DNA of 64,000 nt from contig OY804584.1 of the NCBI GenBank assembly GCA_963680875.1, forward strand, positions 91,634,031-91,698,030, written 5' to 3'. Both the position numbers and the translations under genes were made by a program. The notes beneath the pieces are model-generated. The model made no database searches. It saw only the letters and a program-made list of their open reading frames with translations, and was not told the origin of the DNA. Origin of the DNA: Bathymodiolus brooksi (Eukaryota > Mollusca > Bivalvia > Mytilida > Modiolidae). Positions within the stretch are counted from its first letter, which is position 1. Each line of letters begins with the position of its first letter. Below are positions 21,501 through 36,500 of the stretch, piece by piece.

Positions 21501-24500
21501 GTGTATGATTCATGAAGTAATAGCATGGTATTATTAGTGTAATAGCTGCGTCATAAGCACGGATATGTTCCGTTTGTTGTTATCACAGTCAGGCGTCTTT
21601 CTTATTCACGACTTGTCACCGGGTTTGTAACAAGATAACACGACGAGTACCACATATGGAGCAGCCACTGCCTTCCTTTTCGGAGCACCTGAGTTCACCC
21701 TGTGCTTTTAGTGGCGTTCTTGTTGCTACAACTCTAGTTTTCTTTGTAGTATGTTGTAGATCTGTCCTTTGTCTTTTGTTCATTGTATTGTCTATTGTTC
21801 TTCTATGTGTGGTTTCTGATAGTCTCTTTGCTGTCTTCATACCTTTCTTACTGGTTTTAAGCTAGTTATACAATATATATACATGTATCAGTGAAAGAAA
21901 GCATAACTGAAAATGTTGATGAGCCATAGGGAAATATTGTTTGTGATTAACAAATGATGAAACAGTAGTATTGCGTTGTATAAGTTGCCTTAGACAATCA
22001 TAACATACCAGTAATACAAATTTCAGATGAAACCGTCGATTTACCATAAGGTACTGTTAGAAAATTTACTTCTATATCCGACTCCTCAAAGTAATAATGG
22101 CCGGAACATGTAACTGTAATAGATTAATATAAAAAATAGAGCATATGGTGGTTTATAGTGGTATCATAATATATGCACAATGCGTGGTGTACAGTGTATT
22201 ATCAGAAAAAATAACATTTATTAGTATGAGCTTTAGATAATGTACGTTATTTATGTTTATCCTGCAATGCCAAAAAGTTCAAAACAACTGTCAAATTGTC
22301 TGAAAAGAGCAGAAGCAATCGTTTTTTTAATCGTTTTTAATTGTGTCCTCTGTGACGTCCGCTGATACTATTACCGTTTACTGCAATATCTCCACGTTAT
22401 TCTGGTACCAGAAAAGCTTTATTAGGTCATTGACCCTTTTTATTAGTACTCACAATCACACAGTTGTGGAATGAATACATTTATCCTGCACTGGTTCTAT
22501 TTCAGTAGTCAAATTGCACTGACTAGATAATGTTTTGCTATATACGGTCACTGACTAAGATATAGTTTTTCTGGTACTTGATTTATGTTGGGCGACGAAA
22601 CAGGACAGAAAAGCACATCAAATGCTCTGTTCTATCTGTTTCGAAAGCTCGTACAAATAAATTTGATATTTTCCGGCAATGTACGTTTATCGTCTCTATA
22701 ATACAAAGTCAGGGCATGCACAAAAAGAAAGATAATATTTTCACAGTGAAAATAACTAGAGGCTCAGTGGGCTGAGCCTGTGTCGCTCACCTTTCATTCT
22801 GCTTTGAGGAAACCTTATACAGAAACTTCCATGGTGCTTCCTACCAATTTTCGATTAATCTAGCCAAGCGGTTTCAGAGGAGAAGATTATTTAGAAATCG
22901 ACCGATCAGAAACAAGAATTTCCTGTGGCAGCGATGTCTGTTAATGCATCGGGACGAAATGAGCAATCTCTATAGAGGACCTTCCAAGGATGCTTCCTAC
23001 CAAGTTTCAGTTCATTTGGCAAAGCGGTTTCAGAGGAGAAGGTTTTAAAAAAATCAACCAATCAGAAACAAGAATTGCCTGTGGTGGCCATGTTTGTTAC
23101 CGGATCAGAACTAAATGAGCAATCTTCATAGAGGACGTTCCAAGGGTGCTTCCTACCAAATTACTATTCATTTGACCAAGTGGTTTCAGAGGAGAATATT
23201 TTTTAGAAATCAACCAATCAGAAACAAGAATTGCCTGTGGCGACTATGTTTGTAAACGGATCGGGGACAACATGAGCAATCGCTATAGTGGACCTTACAT
23301 AGATGCTTCCTACCAAGTTTCGGTTCATTTGGCCAGGAGGTTTCAGAGGAGAAGATTTTTTTAGAAATCAACCAATCAGAAGAAAGAATTGCCTGTGGTG
23401 GCCATGTTTGTTAATGGATCTGGACGAAATGAGCAATCTTTATAGAGGACCTTCCATAGATACTTTCTACCAAGTTTTGGTTCATTTGGTCAAGCGGTTT
23501 CAGAGGAGAAGATTACAATGTGACGGACGACGGACAACAGACCACGGACGCCAAGTGATGGCAAAAGCTCATTTTGCCTTTGGCAAGGTGAGCTAAACAT
23601 GATATTATTATTGCCGGAAGTGACGTCACAATACTTAACTTCAGTTGAACGTTATCACAACTTAATATCTGCGTTCCATATAAAAAGATATGATATCGAC
23701 GGATATGTGATCTGAGAGTCAAATATACCAACACAACCACTACATAATTCTAAGGGGACTATAACAAAAATAACAAAGTCTATTGTTTGATTGGGGAAAC
23801 CCCTAAGAAATAATTGGACCAAAGCCTAAAACAGGAATTGCACAATGGCATTAGGTATTTAAGAGTCCCTAAATATTTCATTGAAATATATTGACTAGTT
23901 TCAGAGGAGATGCGGACAGAGGATGATTACCCTTTCATATAACTGAAACCCCAAAAAAGCATTTAGAAAAAAAATGATATATGAGGTTCATAGTGGTAAT
24001 AATTAGTTACTAAAGAATCCTACCAATTTCATTGCAATCCATTATTCTATTTCAGTTATTTTATTTCAGTTATTTTAGTTGAGAACTGAGGATATCACAT
24101 TTAACAGTCATATCAAAGTTCATTTTGTTTGATAGGGGAAACCCCACAAATAATTAAAATAAAAAATAATAAAAATAATATGTTCACAATACTATAAATT
24201 ACCGAAGAATATATAGAAAGTTTCACTAATCACACAAGAGTACATGATACAAGTGCCGACGGACTGGAAAGGAACCATTGAATGCCACATGCCACTGTGT
24301 CAATGAGGTATATAGCAAAGATGTGCATTAATTTTCAATAATCAGATTAAGTAATCCATCTGTTCGAATTTCAACATTATATCAATTGTATCCTAGCTAA
24401 TTATTGTTAATGCGTAATTTGGTAACTTCAGTCATAGTTTTGATTTTAATAATGCATAAAGGGATTAGTATACGCCCTCCATCAGCCATAGATTTTAGCT

Positions 24501-27500
24501 GATTTTGGGTATACTTTTAAATCTATTTTGTTTTCTAGCTCCGATTTTTAAAAACGTATTTGAATTTCAAACCTGATTAATTGTATTCTAGAAACGGGCC
24601 GTGTGCACTAAATGACGGATTCTGACCTCTCATGGTCAGGCATTGGTAACCTCAGCCGATTTTGGTTATCCTGTTTAGACCATTTGGTTTTATTTTGACT
24701 ATCCTGTTTGGGTCCTTTGATTTTATTGCTTCCAAAGCTTTAAAATATTTGCTTTTCCAATCTTTTGAACGTACCTGGTGATGGTTATTCAAGAAACGTG
24801 TCGTGTGCACTAATTTTGATAACTACGTTTGTTAGGTCGGTGGTTTTCTCCGGGTCCTTCGATTTCCTCCATCAATAAAACTAACCACCACGATATAGCT
24901 GAAATATTGTTGAAAGTGGCGTTAAACACCATAAAACAAGCCAATAAACAGGGTGCATGGTAGGAGGATTTAACTACACTTCTGTGGAGGAACATTCTCC
25001 TCCCTCATGTAAAGGTGACCATAGCCTATTGTGGCTATCATGTCTTTTGGTTTTATTGCTCTGGCATTCTCCACCTTCATGTAAAGGTGACCTTAGTCTA
25101 TTGTGGCTATCATGTCTTTTGGTTTTATTGCTCTGGCATTCTCCACCTTCATGTAAAGGTGACCATAGCCTATTGTGGCTATCATGTCTTTTGGTTTTAT
25201 TGCTCTGGCATTCTCCTCCCTCATGTAAAGGTGACCTTAGTCTATTGTGGCTATCATGTCTTTTGGTTTTATTGCTCTGGCATTCTCCACCCTCATGTAA
25301 AGGTGACCTTAGTCTATTGTGGCTATCATGTCTTTTGGTTTTATTGCTCTGGCATTCTCCACCCTCATGTAAAGGTGACCTTAGCCTATTGTGGCTATCA
25401 TGTCTTTTGGTTTTATTGCTCTGGCATTCTCCACCCTCATGTAAAGGCGACCTTAGCCTATTGTGGCTATCATGTCTTTTGGTTTTATTGCTCTGGCATT
25501 CTCCACCCTCATGTAAAGGTGACCATAGTCTATTGTGGCTATCATGTCTTTTGGTTTTATTGCTCTGGCATTCTCCACCTTCATGTAAAGGTGACCTTAG
25601 TCTATTGTGGCTATCATGTCTTTTGGTTTTATTGCTCTGGCATTCTCCACCTTCATGTAAAGGTGACCTTAGTCTATTGTGGCTATCATGTCTTTTGGTT
25701 TTATTGCTCTGGCATTCTCCACCCTCATGTAAAGGTGACCTTAGCCTATTGTGGCTATCATGTCTTTTGGTTTTATTGCTCTGGCATTCTCCACCTTCAT
25801 GTAAAGGTGACCTTAGTCTATTGTGGCTATCATGTCTTTTGGTTTTATTGCTCTGGCATTCTCCACCCTCATGTAAAGGTGACCTTAGCCTATTGTGGCT
25901 ATCATGTCTTTTGGTTTTATTGCTCTGGCATTCTCCACCCTCATGTAAAGGTGGCCTTAGCCTATTGTGGCTATCATGTCTTTTGGTTTTATTGCTCTGG
26001 CATTCTCCACCCTCATGTAAAGGTGGCCTTAGCCTATTGTGGCTATCATGTCTTTTGGTTTTATTACTCTGGCATTCTCCTCCCTCATGTAAAGGTGACC
26101 TTAGTCTATTGTGGCTATCATGTCTTTTGGTTTTATTGCTCTGGCATTCTCCACCTTCATGTAAAGGTGACCTTAGTCTATTGTGGCTATCATGTCTTTT
26201 GGTTTTATTGCTCTGGCATTCTCCACCCTCATGTAAAGGTGACCTTAGCCTATTGTGGCTATCATGTCTTTTGGTTTTATTGCTCTGGCATTCTCCACCT
26301 TCATGTAAAGGTGACCTTAGCCTATTGTGGCTATCATGTCTTTTGGTTTTATTGCTCTGGCATTCTCCTCCCTCATGTAAAGGTGACCTTAGCCTATTGT
26401 GGCTATCATGTCTTTTGGTTTTATTACTGTGGCATTCTCCACCCTCATGTAAAGGTGACCTTAGCCTATTGTGGCTATCATGTCTTTTGGTTTTATTGCT
26501 CTGGCATTCTCCTCCCTCATGTAAAGGTGACCTTAGTCTATTGTGGCTATCATGTCTTTTGGTTTTATTACTGTGGCATTCTCCACCCTCATGTAAAGGT
26601 GACCTTAGCCTATTGTGGCTATCATGTCTTTTGGTTTTATTGCTCTGGCATTCTCCTCCCTCATGTAAAGGTGACCATAGCCTATTGTGGCTATCATGTC
26701 TTTTGGTTTTATTACTGTGGCATTCTCCACCCTCATGTAAAGGTGACCTTAGCCTATTGTGGCTATCATGTCTTTTGGTTTTATTGCTCTGGCATTCTCC
26801 TCCCTCATGTAAAGGTGACCATAGCCTATTGTGGCTATCATGTCTTTTGGTTTTATTGCTCTGGCATTCTCCTCCCTCATGTAAAGGTGACCTTAGCCTA
26901 TTGTGGCTATCATGTCTTTTGGTTTTATTGCTCTGGCATTCTCCACCTTCATGTAAAGGAGACCGTAGCCTATTGTGGCTATCATGTCTTTTGGTTTTAT
27001 TGCTCTGGCATTCTCCACCCTCATGTAAAGGTGACCTTAGTCTATTGTGGCTATCATGTCTTTTGGTTTTATCCTGCAATGACAGCATTTACCGACCAAT
27101 ATAACCTGCCCAATAATTTTTTTGATATTGGTCAGTTATAAATAGAACATTTGTTGATATTGGTCAGTTATAAATAGAACATACAAATGTAAAACGGGGC
27201 ACATCGGGGGATATTGTTTTCAAATACATACACAAAATTATTTCAAATACTTTAATCATCGTACAGTAAACGTTTATTTACGATTTAAAATTGCAGGATA
27301 AATACAATACATGTGCACTGTCGAAGCATATAGGTAAATATGTGTATTCGGCGCGAAACGCGGGAAAAGGCTCGGCGAAGCCTCGCCTTTTCCCGCGTTT
27401 CTAAGCCTCATACACATATTACCTATATGCTTCGACAGTGCACAAGTATTGTATATTTATTGCTCTGGCATTCTCCTCCCTCATGTAAAGGCGACCTTAG

Positions 27501-30500
27501 CCTATTGTGGCTATCATGTCTTTTGGTTTTATTGCTCTGGCATTCTCCACCCTCATGTAAAGGTGACCTTAGTCTATTGTGGCTATCATGTCTTTTGGTT
27601 TTATTACTGTGGCATTCTCCACCTTCATGTAAAGGTGACCATAGCCTATTGTGGCTATCATGTCTTTTGGTTTTATTGCTCTGGCATTCTCCACCCTCAT
27701 GTAAAGGTGACCTTAGTCTATTGTGGTTATCATGTCTTTTGGTTTTATTACTGTGGCATTCTCCACCTTCATGTAAAGGTGACCATAGCCTATTGTGGCT
27801 ATCATGTCTTTTGGTTTTATTGCTCTGGCATTCTCCTCCCTCATGTAAAGGTGACCTTAGTCTATTGTGGCTATCATGTCTTTTGGTTTTATTACTGTGG
27901 CATTCTCCACCTTCATGTAAAGGTGACCATAGTCTATTGTGGCTATCATGTCTTTTGGTTTTATTGCTCTGGCATTCTCCACCTTCATGAAAAGGAGACC
28001 ATAGCCTATTGTGGCTATCATGTCTTTTGGTTTTATTGCTCTGGCATTCTCCACCTTCATGTAAAGGTGACCATAGCCTATTGTGGCTATCATGTCTTTT
28101 GGTTTTATTGCTCTGGCATTCTCCACCTTCATGTAAAGGTGACCTTAGTCTATTGTGGCTATCATGTCTTTTGGTTTTATTGCTCTGGCATTCTCCTCCC
28201 TCATGTAAAGGTGACCTTAGCCTATTGTGGCTATCATGTCTTTTGGTTTTATTGCTCTGGCATTCTCCACCCTCATGTAAAGGTGACCTTAGCCTATTGT
28301 GGCTATCATGTCTTTTGGTTTTATTGCTCTGGCATTCTCCACCTTCATGTAAAGGTGAGCTTAGTCTATTGTGGCTATCATGTCTTTTGGTTTTATTGCT
28401 CTGGCATTCTCCACCTTCATGTAAAGGTGACCATAGCCTATTGTGGCTATCATGTCTTTTGGTTTTATTACTGTGGCATTCTCCACCTTCATGTAAAGGT
28501 GACCTTAGCCTATTGTGGCTATCATGTCTTTTGGTTTTATTGCTCTGGCATTCTCCACCTTCATGTAAAGGTGAGCTTAGCCTATTGTGGCTATCATGTC
28601 TTTTGGTTTTATTACTGTGGCATTCTCCACCTTCATGTAAAGGTGACCATAGCCTATTGTGGCTATCATGTCTTTTGGTTTTATTGCTCTGGCATTCTCC
28701 ACCTTCATGTAAAGGTGACCATAGTCTATTGTGGCTATCATGTCTTTTGGTTTTATTGCTCTGGCATTCTCCACCTTCATGTAAAGGAGACCATAGCCTA
28801 TTGTGGCTATCATGTCTTTTGGTTTTATTACTGTGGCATTCTCCACCTTCATGTAAAGGTGACCATAGCCTATTGTGGCTATCATGTCTTTTGGTTTTAT
28901 TGCTCTGGCATTCTCCTCCCTCATGTAAAGGTGACCTTAGCCTATTGTGGCTATCATGTCTTTTGGTTTTATTGCTCTGGCATTCTCCTCCCTCATGTAA
29001 AGGTGACCATAGCCTATTGTGGCTATCATGTCTTTTGGTTTTATTGCTCTGGCATTCTCCTCCCTCATGTAAAGGTGACCTTAGCCTATTGTGGCTATCA
29101 TGTCTTTTGGTTTTATTGCTCTGGCATTCTCCACCTTCATGTAAAGGTGACCATAGCCTATTGTGGCTATCATGTCTTTTGGTTTTATTGCTCTGGCATT
29201 CTCCACCCTCATGTAAAGGTGACCTTAGCCTATTGTGGCTATCATGTCTTTTGGTTTTATTGCTCTGGCATTCTCCTCCCTCATGTAAAGGTGACCATAG
29301 CCTATTGTGGCTATCATGTCTTTTGGTTTTATTGCTCTGGCATTCTCCACCCTCATGTAAAGGTGACCTTAGTCTATTGTGGCTATCATGTCTTTTGGTT
29401 TTATTGCTCTGGCATTCTCCTCCCTCATGTAAAGGTGACCTTAGTCTATTGTGGCTATCATGTCTTTTGGTTTTATTGCTCTGGCATTCTCCTCCCTCAT
29501 GTAAAGGTGACCATAGCCTATTGTGGCTATCATGTCTTTTGGTTTTATTGCTCTGGCATTCTCCTCCCTCATGTAAAGGTGACCTTAGCCTATTGTGGCT
29601 ATCATGTCTTTTGGTTTTATTGCTCTGGCATTCTCCTCCCTCATGTAAAGGTGACCTTAGTCTATTGTGGCTATCATGTCTTTTGGTTTTATTGCTCTGG
29701 CATTCTCCTCCCTCATGTAAAGGTGACCTTAGTCTATTGTGGCTATCATGTCTTTTGGTTTTATTACTCTGGCATTCTCCACCTTCATGTAAAGGTGACC
29801 TTAGTCTATTGTGGCTATCATGTCTTTTGGTTTTATTGCTCTGGCATTCTCCACCTTCATGTAAAGGCGACCTTAGCCTATTGTGGCTATCATGTCTTTT
29901 GGTTTTATTACTCTGGCATTCTCCACCTTCATGTAAAGGTGACCTTAGTCTATTGTGGCTATCATGTCTTTTGGTTTTATTACTCTGGCATTCTCCACCT
30001 TCATGTAAAGGTGACCTTAGTCTATTGTGGCTATCATGTCTTTTGGTTTTATTACTCTGGCATTCTCCTCCCTCATGTAAAGGTGACCTTAGTCTATTGT
30101 GGCTATCATGTCTTTTGGTTTTATTACTCTGGCATTCTCCACCTTCATGTAAAGGTGACCTTAGTCTATTGTGGCTATCATGTCTTTTGGTTTTATTGCT
30201 CTGGCATTCTCCACCTTCATGTAAAGGCGACCTTAGCCTATTGTGGCTATCATGTCTTTTGGTTTTATTACTCTGGCATTCTCCACCTTCATGTAAAGGT
30301 GACCTTAGTCTATTGTGGCTATCATGTCTTTTGGTTTTATTGCTCTGGCATTCTCCACCTTCATGTAAAGGTGACCATAGCCTATTGTGGCTATCATGTC
30401 TTTTGGTTTTATTGCTCTGGCATTCTCCTCCCTCATGTAAAGGTGACCTTAGTCTATTGTGGCTATCATGTCTTTTGGTTTTATTGCTCTGGCATTCTCC

Positions 30501-33500
30501 ACCCTCATGTAAAGGTGACCATAGCCTATTGTGGCTATCATGTCTTTTGGTTTTATTGCTCTGGCATTCTCCACCCTCATGTAAAGGTGACCTTAGCCTA
30601 TTGTGGCTATCATATCTTTTGGTTTTATTGCTCTGGCATTCTCCACCCTCATGTAAAGGTGACCATAGCCTATTGTGGCTATCATGTCTTTTGGTTTTAT
30701 TACTGTGGCATTCTCCACCCTCATGTAAAGGTGACCTTAGCCTATTGTGGCTATCATGTCTTTTGGTTTTATTGCACTGGCATTCTCCACCTTCATGTAA
30801 AGGTGACCTTAGTCTATTGTGGCTATCATGTCTTTTGGTTTTATTGCTCTGGCATTCTCCACCCTCATGTAAAGGTGACCTTAGTCTATTGTGGCTATCA
30901 TGTCTTTTGGTTTTATTGCTCTGGCATTCTCCACCCTCATGTAAAGGTGACCTTAGCCTATTGTGGCTATCATGTCTTTTGGTTTTATTGCTCTGGCATT
31001 CTCCTCCCTCATGTAAAGGTGACCTTAGCCTATTGTGGCTATCATGTCTTTTGGTTTTATTGCTCTGGCATTCTCCTCCCTCATGTAAAGGTGACCATAG
31101 CCTATTGTGGCTATCATGTCTTTTGGTTTTATTGCTCTGGCATTCTCCACCCTCATGTAAAGGTGACCTTAGTCTATTGTGGCTATCATGTCTTTTGGTT
31201 TTATTGCTCTGGCATTCTCCACCTTCATGTAAAGGTGACCATAGCCTATTGTGGCTATCATGTCTTTTGGTTTTATTGCTCTGGCATTCTCCTCCCTCAT
31301 GTAAAGGTGACCATAGCCTATTGTGGCTATCATGTCTTTTGGTTTTATTGCTCTGGCATTCTCCACCCTCATGTAAAGGCGACCTTAGCCTATTGTGGCT
31401 ATCATGTCTTTTGGTTTTATTGCTCTGGCATTCTCCACCTTCATGTAAAGGTGACCATAGCCTATTGTGGCTATCATGTCTTTTGGTTTTATTGCTCTGG
31501 CATTCTCCACCCTCATGTAAAGGTGACCTTAGTCTATTGTGGCTATCATGTCTTTTGGTTTTATTGCTCTGGCATTCTCCACCTTCATGTAAAGGTGACC
31601 ATAGCCTATTGTGGCTATCATGTCTTTTGGTTTTATTGCTCTGGCATTCTCCACCCTCATGTAAAGGTGACCTTAGTCTATTGTGGCTATCATGTCTTTT
31701 GGTTTTATTGCTCTGGCATTCTCCTCCCTCATGTAAAGGTGACCTTAGTCTATTGTGGCTATCATGTCTTTTGGTTTTATTGCTCTGGCATTCTCCACCT
31801 TCATGTAAAGGTGACCTTAGCCTATTGTGGCTATCATGTCTTTTGGTTTTATTGCTCTGGCATTCTCCACCCTCATGTAAAGGTGACCATAGCCTATTGT
31901 GGCTATCATGTCTTTTGGTTTTATTGCTCTGGCATTCTCCACCTTCATGTAAAGGTGACCTTAGCCTATTGTGGCTATCATGTCTTTTGGTTTTATTGCT
32001 CTGGCATTCTCCACCCTCATGTAAAGGCGACCTTAGCCTATTGTGGCTATCATGTCTTTTGGTTTTATTGCTCTGGCATTCTCCACCCTCATGTAAAGGT
32101 GACCATAGCCTATTGTGGCTATCATGTCTTTTGGTTTTATTGCTCTGGCATTCTCCACCTTCATGTAAAGGTGACCATAGCCTATTGTGGCTATCATGTC
32201 TTTTGGTTTTATTGCTCTGGCATTCTCCTCCCTCATGTAAAGGTGACCTTAGCCTATTGTGGCTATCATGTCTTTTGGTTTTATTGCTCTGGCATTCTCC
32301 ACCCTCATGTAAAGGCGACCTTAGCCTATTGTGGCTATCATGTCTTTTGGTTTTATTGCTCTGGCATTCTCCACCTTCATGTAAAGGTGACCTTAGCCTA
32401 TTGTGGCTATCATGTCTTTTGGTTTTATTACTCTGGCATTCTCCACCTTCATGTAAAGGTGACCTTAGTCTATTGTGGCTATCATGTCTTTTGGTTTTAT
32501 TGCTCTGGCATTCTCCACCTTCATGTAAAGGTGACCATAGCCTATTGTGGCTATCATGTCTTTTGGTTTTATTGCTCTGGCATTCTCCTCCCTCATGTAA
32601 AGGTGACCTTAGTCTATTGTGGCTATCATGTCTTTTGGTTTTATTGCTCTGGCATTCTCCACCCTCATGTAAAGGTGACCATAGCCTATTGTGGCTATCA
32701 TGTCTTTTGGTTTTATTGCTCTGGCATTCTCCACCCTCATGTAAAGGTGACCTTAGCCTATTGTGGCTATCATATCTTTTGGTTTTATTGCTCTGGCATT
32801 CTCCACCCTCATGTAAAGGTGACCATAGCCTATTGTGGCTATCATGTCTTTTGGTTTTATTACTGTGGCATTCTCCACCCTCATGTAAAGGTGACCTTAG
32901 CCTATTGTGGCTATCATGTCTTTTGGTTTTATTGCACTGGCATTCTCCACCTTCATGTAAAGGTGACCTTAGTCTATTGTGGCTATCATGTCTTTTGGTT
33001 TTATTGCTCTGGCATTCTCCACCCTCATGTAAAGGTGACCTTAGTCTATTGTGGCTATCATGTCTTTTGGTTTTATTGCTCTGGCATTCTCCACCCTCAT
33101 GTAAAGGTGACCTTAGCCTATTGTGGCTATCATGTCTTTTGGTTTTATTGCTCTGGCATTCTCCTCCCTCATGTAAAGGTGACCTTAGCCTATTGTGGCT
33201 ATCATGTCTTTTGGTTTTATTGCTCTGGCATTCTCCTCCCTCATGTAAAGGTGACCATAGCCTATTGTGGCTATCATGTCTTTTGGTTTTATTGCTCTGG
33301 CATTCTCCACCCTCATGTAAAGGTGACCTTAGTCTATTGTGGCTATCATGTCTTTTGGTTTTATTGCTCTGGCATTCTCCACCTTCATGTAAAGGTGACC
33401 ATAGCCTATTGTGGCTATCATGTCTTTTGGTTTTATTGCTCTGGCATTCTCCTCCCTCATGTAAAGGTGACCATAGCCTATTGTGGCTATCATGTCTTTT

Positions 33501-36500
33501 GGTTTTATTGCTCTGGCATTCTCCACCCTCATGTAAAGGCGACCTTAGCCTATTGTGGCTATCATGTCTTTTGGTTTTATTGCTCTGGCATTCTCCACCT
33601 TCATGTAAAGGTGACCATAGCCTATTGTGGCTATCATGTCTTTTGGTTTTATTGCTCTGGCATTCTCCACCCTCATGTAAAGGTGACCTTAGTCTATTGT
33701 GGCTATCATGTCTTTTGGTTTTATTGCTCTGGCATTCTCCACCTTCATGTAAAGGTGACCATAGCCTATTGTGGCTATCATGTCTTTTGGTTTTATTGCT
33801 CTGGCATTCTCCACCCTCATGTAAAGGTGACCTTAGTCTATTGTGGCTATCATGTCTTTTGGTTTTATTGCTCTGGCATTCTCCTCCCTCATGTAAAGGT
33901 GACCTTAGTCTATTGTGGCTATCATGTCTTTTGGTTTTATTGCTCTGGCATTCTCCACCTTCATGTAAAGGTGACCTTAGCCTATTGTGGCTATCATGTC
34001 TTTTGGTTTTATTGCTCTGGCATTCTCCACCCTCATGTAAAGGTGACCATAGCCTATTGTGGCTATCATGTCTTTTGGTTTTATTGCTCTGGCATTCTCC
34101 ACCTTCATGTAAAGGTGACCTTAGCCTATTGTGGCTATCATGTCTTTTGGTTTTATTGCTCTGGCATTCTCCACCCTCATGTAAAGGCGACCTTAGCCTA
34201 TTGTGGCTATCATGTCTTTTGGTTTTATTGCTCTGGCATTCTCCACCCTCATGTAAAGGTGACCATAGCCTATTGTGGCTATCATGTCTTTTGGTTTTAT
34301 TGCTCTGGCATTCTCCACCTTCATGTAAAGGTGACCATAGCCTATTGTGGCTATCATGTCTTTTGGTTTTATTGCTCTGGCATTCTCCTCCCTCATGTAA
34401 AGGTGACCTTAGCCTATTGTGGCTATCATGTCTTTTGGTTTTATTGCTCTGGCATTCTCCACCCTCATGTAAAGGCGACCTTAGCCTATTGTGGCTATCA
34501 TGTCTTTTGGTTTTATTGCTCTGGCATTCTCCACCTTCATGTAAAGGTGACCATAGCCTATTGTGGCTATCATGTCTTTTGGTTTTATTACTGTGGCATT
34601 CTCCACCCTCATGTAAAGGTGGCCATAGCCTATTGTGGCTATCATGTCTTTTGGTTTTATTGCTCTGGCATTCTCCACCCTCATGTAAAGGTGACCTTAG
34701 TCTATTGTGGCTATCATGTCTTTTGGTTTTATTGCTCTGGCATTCTCCACCTTCATGTAAAGGTGACCTTAGTCTATTGTGGCTATCATGTCTTTTGGTT
34801 TTATTGCTCTGGCATTCTCCACCCTCATGTAAAGGTGGCCATAGCCTATTGTGGCTATCATGTCTTTTGGTTTTATTGCTCTGGCATTCTCCTCCCTCAT
34901 GTAAAGGTGACCTTAGTCTATTGTGGCTATCATGTCTTTTGGTTTTATTGCTCTGGCATTCTCCACCCTCATGTAAAGGTGACCTTAGTCTATTGTGGCT
35001 ATCATGTCTTTTGGTTTTATTGCTCTGGCATTCTCCACCTTCATGTAAAGGTGACCTTAGTCTATTGTGGCTATCATGTCTTTTGGTTTTATTGCTCTGG
35101 CATTCTCCACCCTCATGTAAAGGTGACCTTAGCCTATTGTGGCTATCATGTCTTTTGGTTTTATTGCTCTGGCATTCTCCACCTTCATGTAAAGGTGACC
35201 TTAGCCTATTGTGGCTATCATGTCTTTTGGTTTTATTGCTCTGGCATTCTCCACCCTCATGTAAAGGCGACCTTAGCCTATTGTGGCTATCATGTCTTTT
35301 GGTTTTATTGCTCTGGCATTCTCCTCCCTCATGTAAAGGTGACCTTAGCCTATTGTGGCTATCATGTCTTTTGGTTTTATTGCTCTGGCATTCTCCACCC
35401 TCATGTAAAGGTGACCTTAGCCTATTGTGGCTATCATGTCTTTTGGTTTTATTGCTCTGGCATTCTCCACCCTCATGTAAAGGTGACCATAGCCTATTGT
35501 GGCTATCATGTCTTTTGGTTTTATTGCTCTGGCATTCTCCACCTTCATGTAAAGGTGACCATAGCCTATTGTGGCTATCATGTCTTTTGGTTTTATTGCT
35601 CTGGCATTCTCCTCCCTCATGTAAAGGTGACCTTAGTCTATTGTGGCTATCATGTCTTTTGGTTTTATTGCTCTGGCATTCTCCTCCTTCATGTAAAGGT
35701 GACCTTAGTCTATTGTGGCTATCATGTCTTTTGGTTTTATTGCACTGGCATTCTCCTCCCTCATGTAAAGGTGACCATAGCCTATTGTGGCTATCATGTC
35801 TTTTGGTTTTATTGCTCTGGCATTCTCCACCCTCATGTAAAGGTGACCATAGCCTATTGTGGCTATCATGTCTTTTGGTTTTATTGCTCTGGCATTCTCC
35901 ACCTTCATGTAAAGGTGACCTTAGCCTATTGTGGCTATCATGTCTTTTGGTTTTATTGCTCTGGCATTCTCCACCTTCATGTAAAGGTGACCATAGCCTA
36001 TTGTGGCTATCATGTCTTTTGGTTTTATTGCTCTGGCATTCTCCTCCCTCATGTAAAGGTGACCTTAGTCTATTGTGGCTATCATGTCTTTTGGTTTTAT
36101 TGCTCTGGCATTCTCCACCCTCATGTAAAGGTGACCTTAGTCTATTGTGGCTATCATGTCTTTTGGTTTTATTGCTCTGGCATTCTCCACCTTCATGTAA
36201 AGGTGACCTTAGCCTATTGTGGCTATCATGTCTTTTGGTTTTATTGCTCTGGCATTCTCCACCTTCATGTAAAGGTGACCTTAGTCTATTGTGGCTATCA
36301 TGTCTTTTGGTTTTATTGCTCTGGCATTCTCCACCTTCATGTAAAGGTGACCTTAGTCTATTGTGGCTATCATGTCTTTTGGTTTTATTGCTCTGGCATT
36401 CTCCTCCCTCATGTAAAGGTGACCTTAGCCTATTGTGGTTATCATGTCTTTTGGTTTTATTGCCCTGGCATTCTCCTCCCTCATGTAAAGGTGACCTTAG

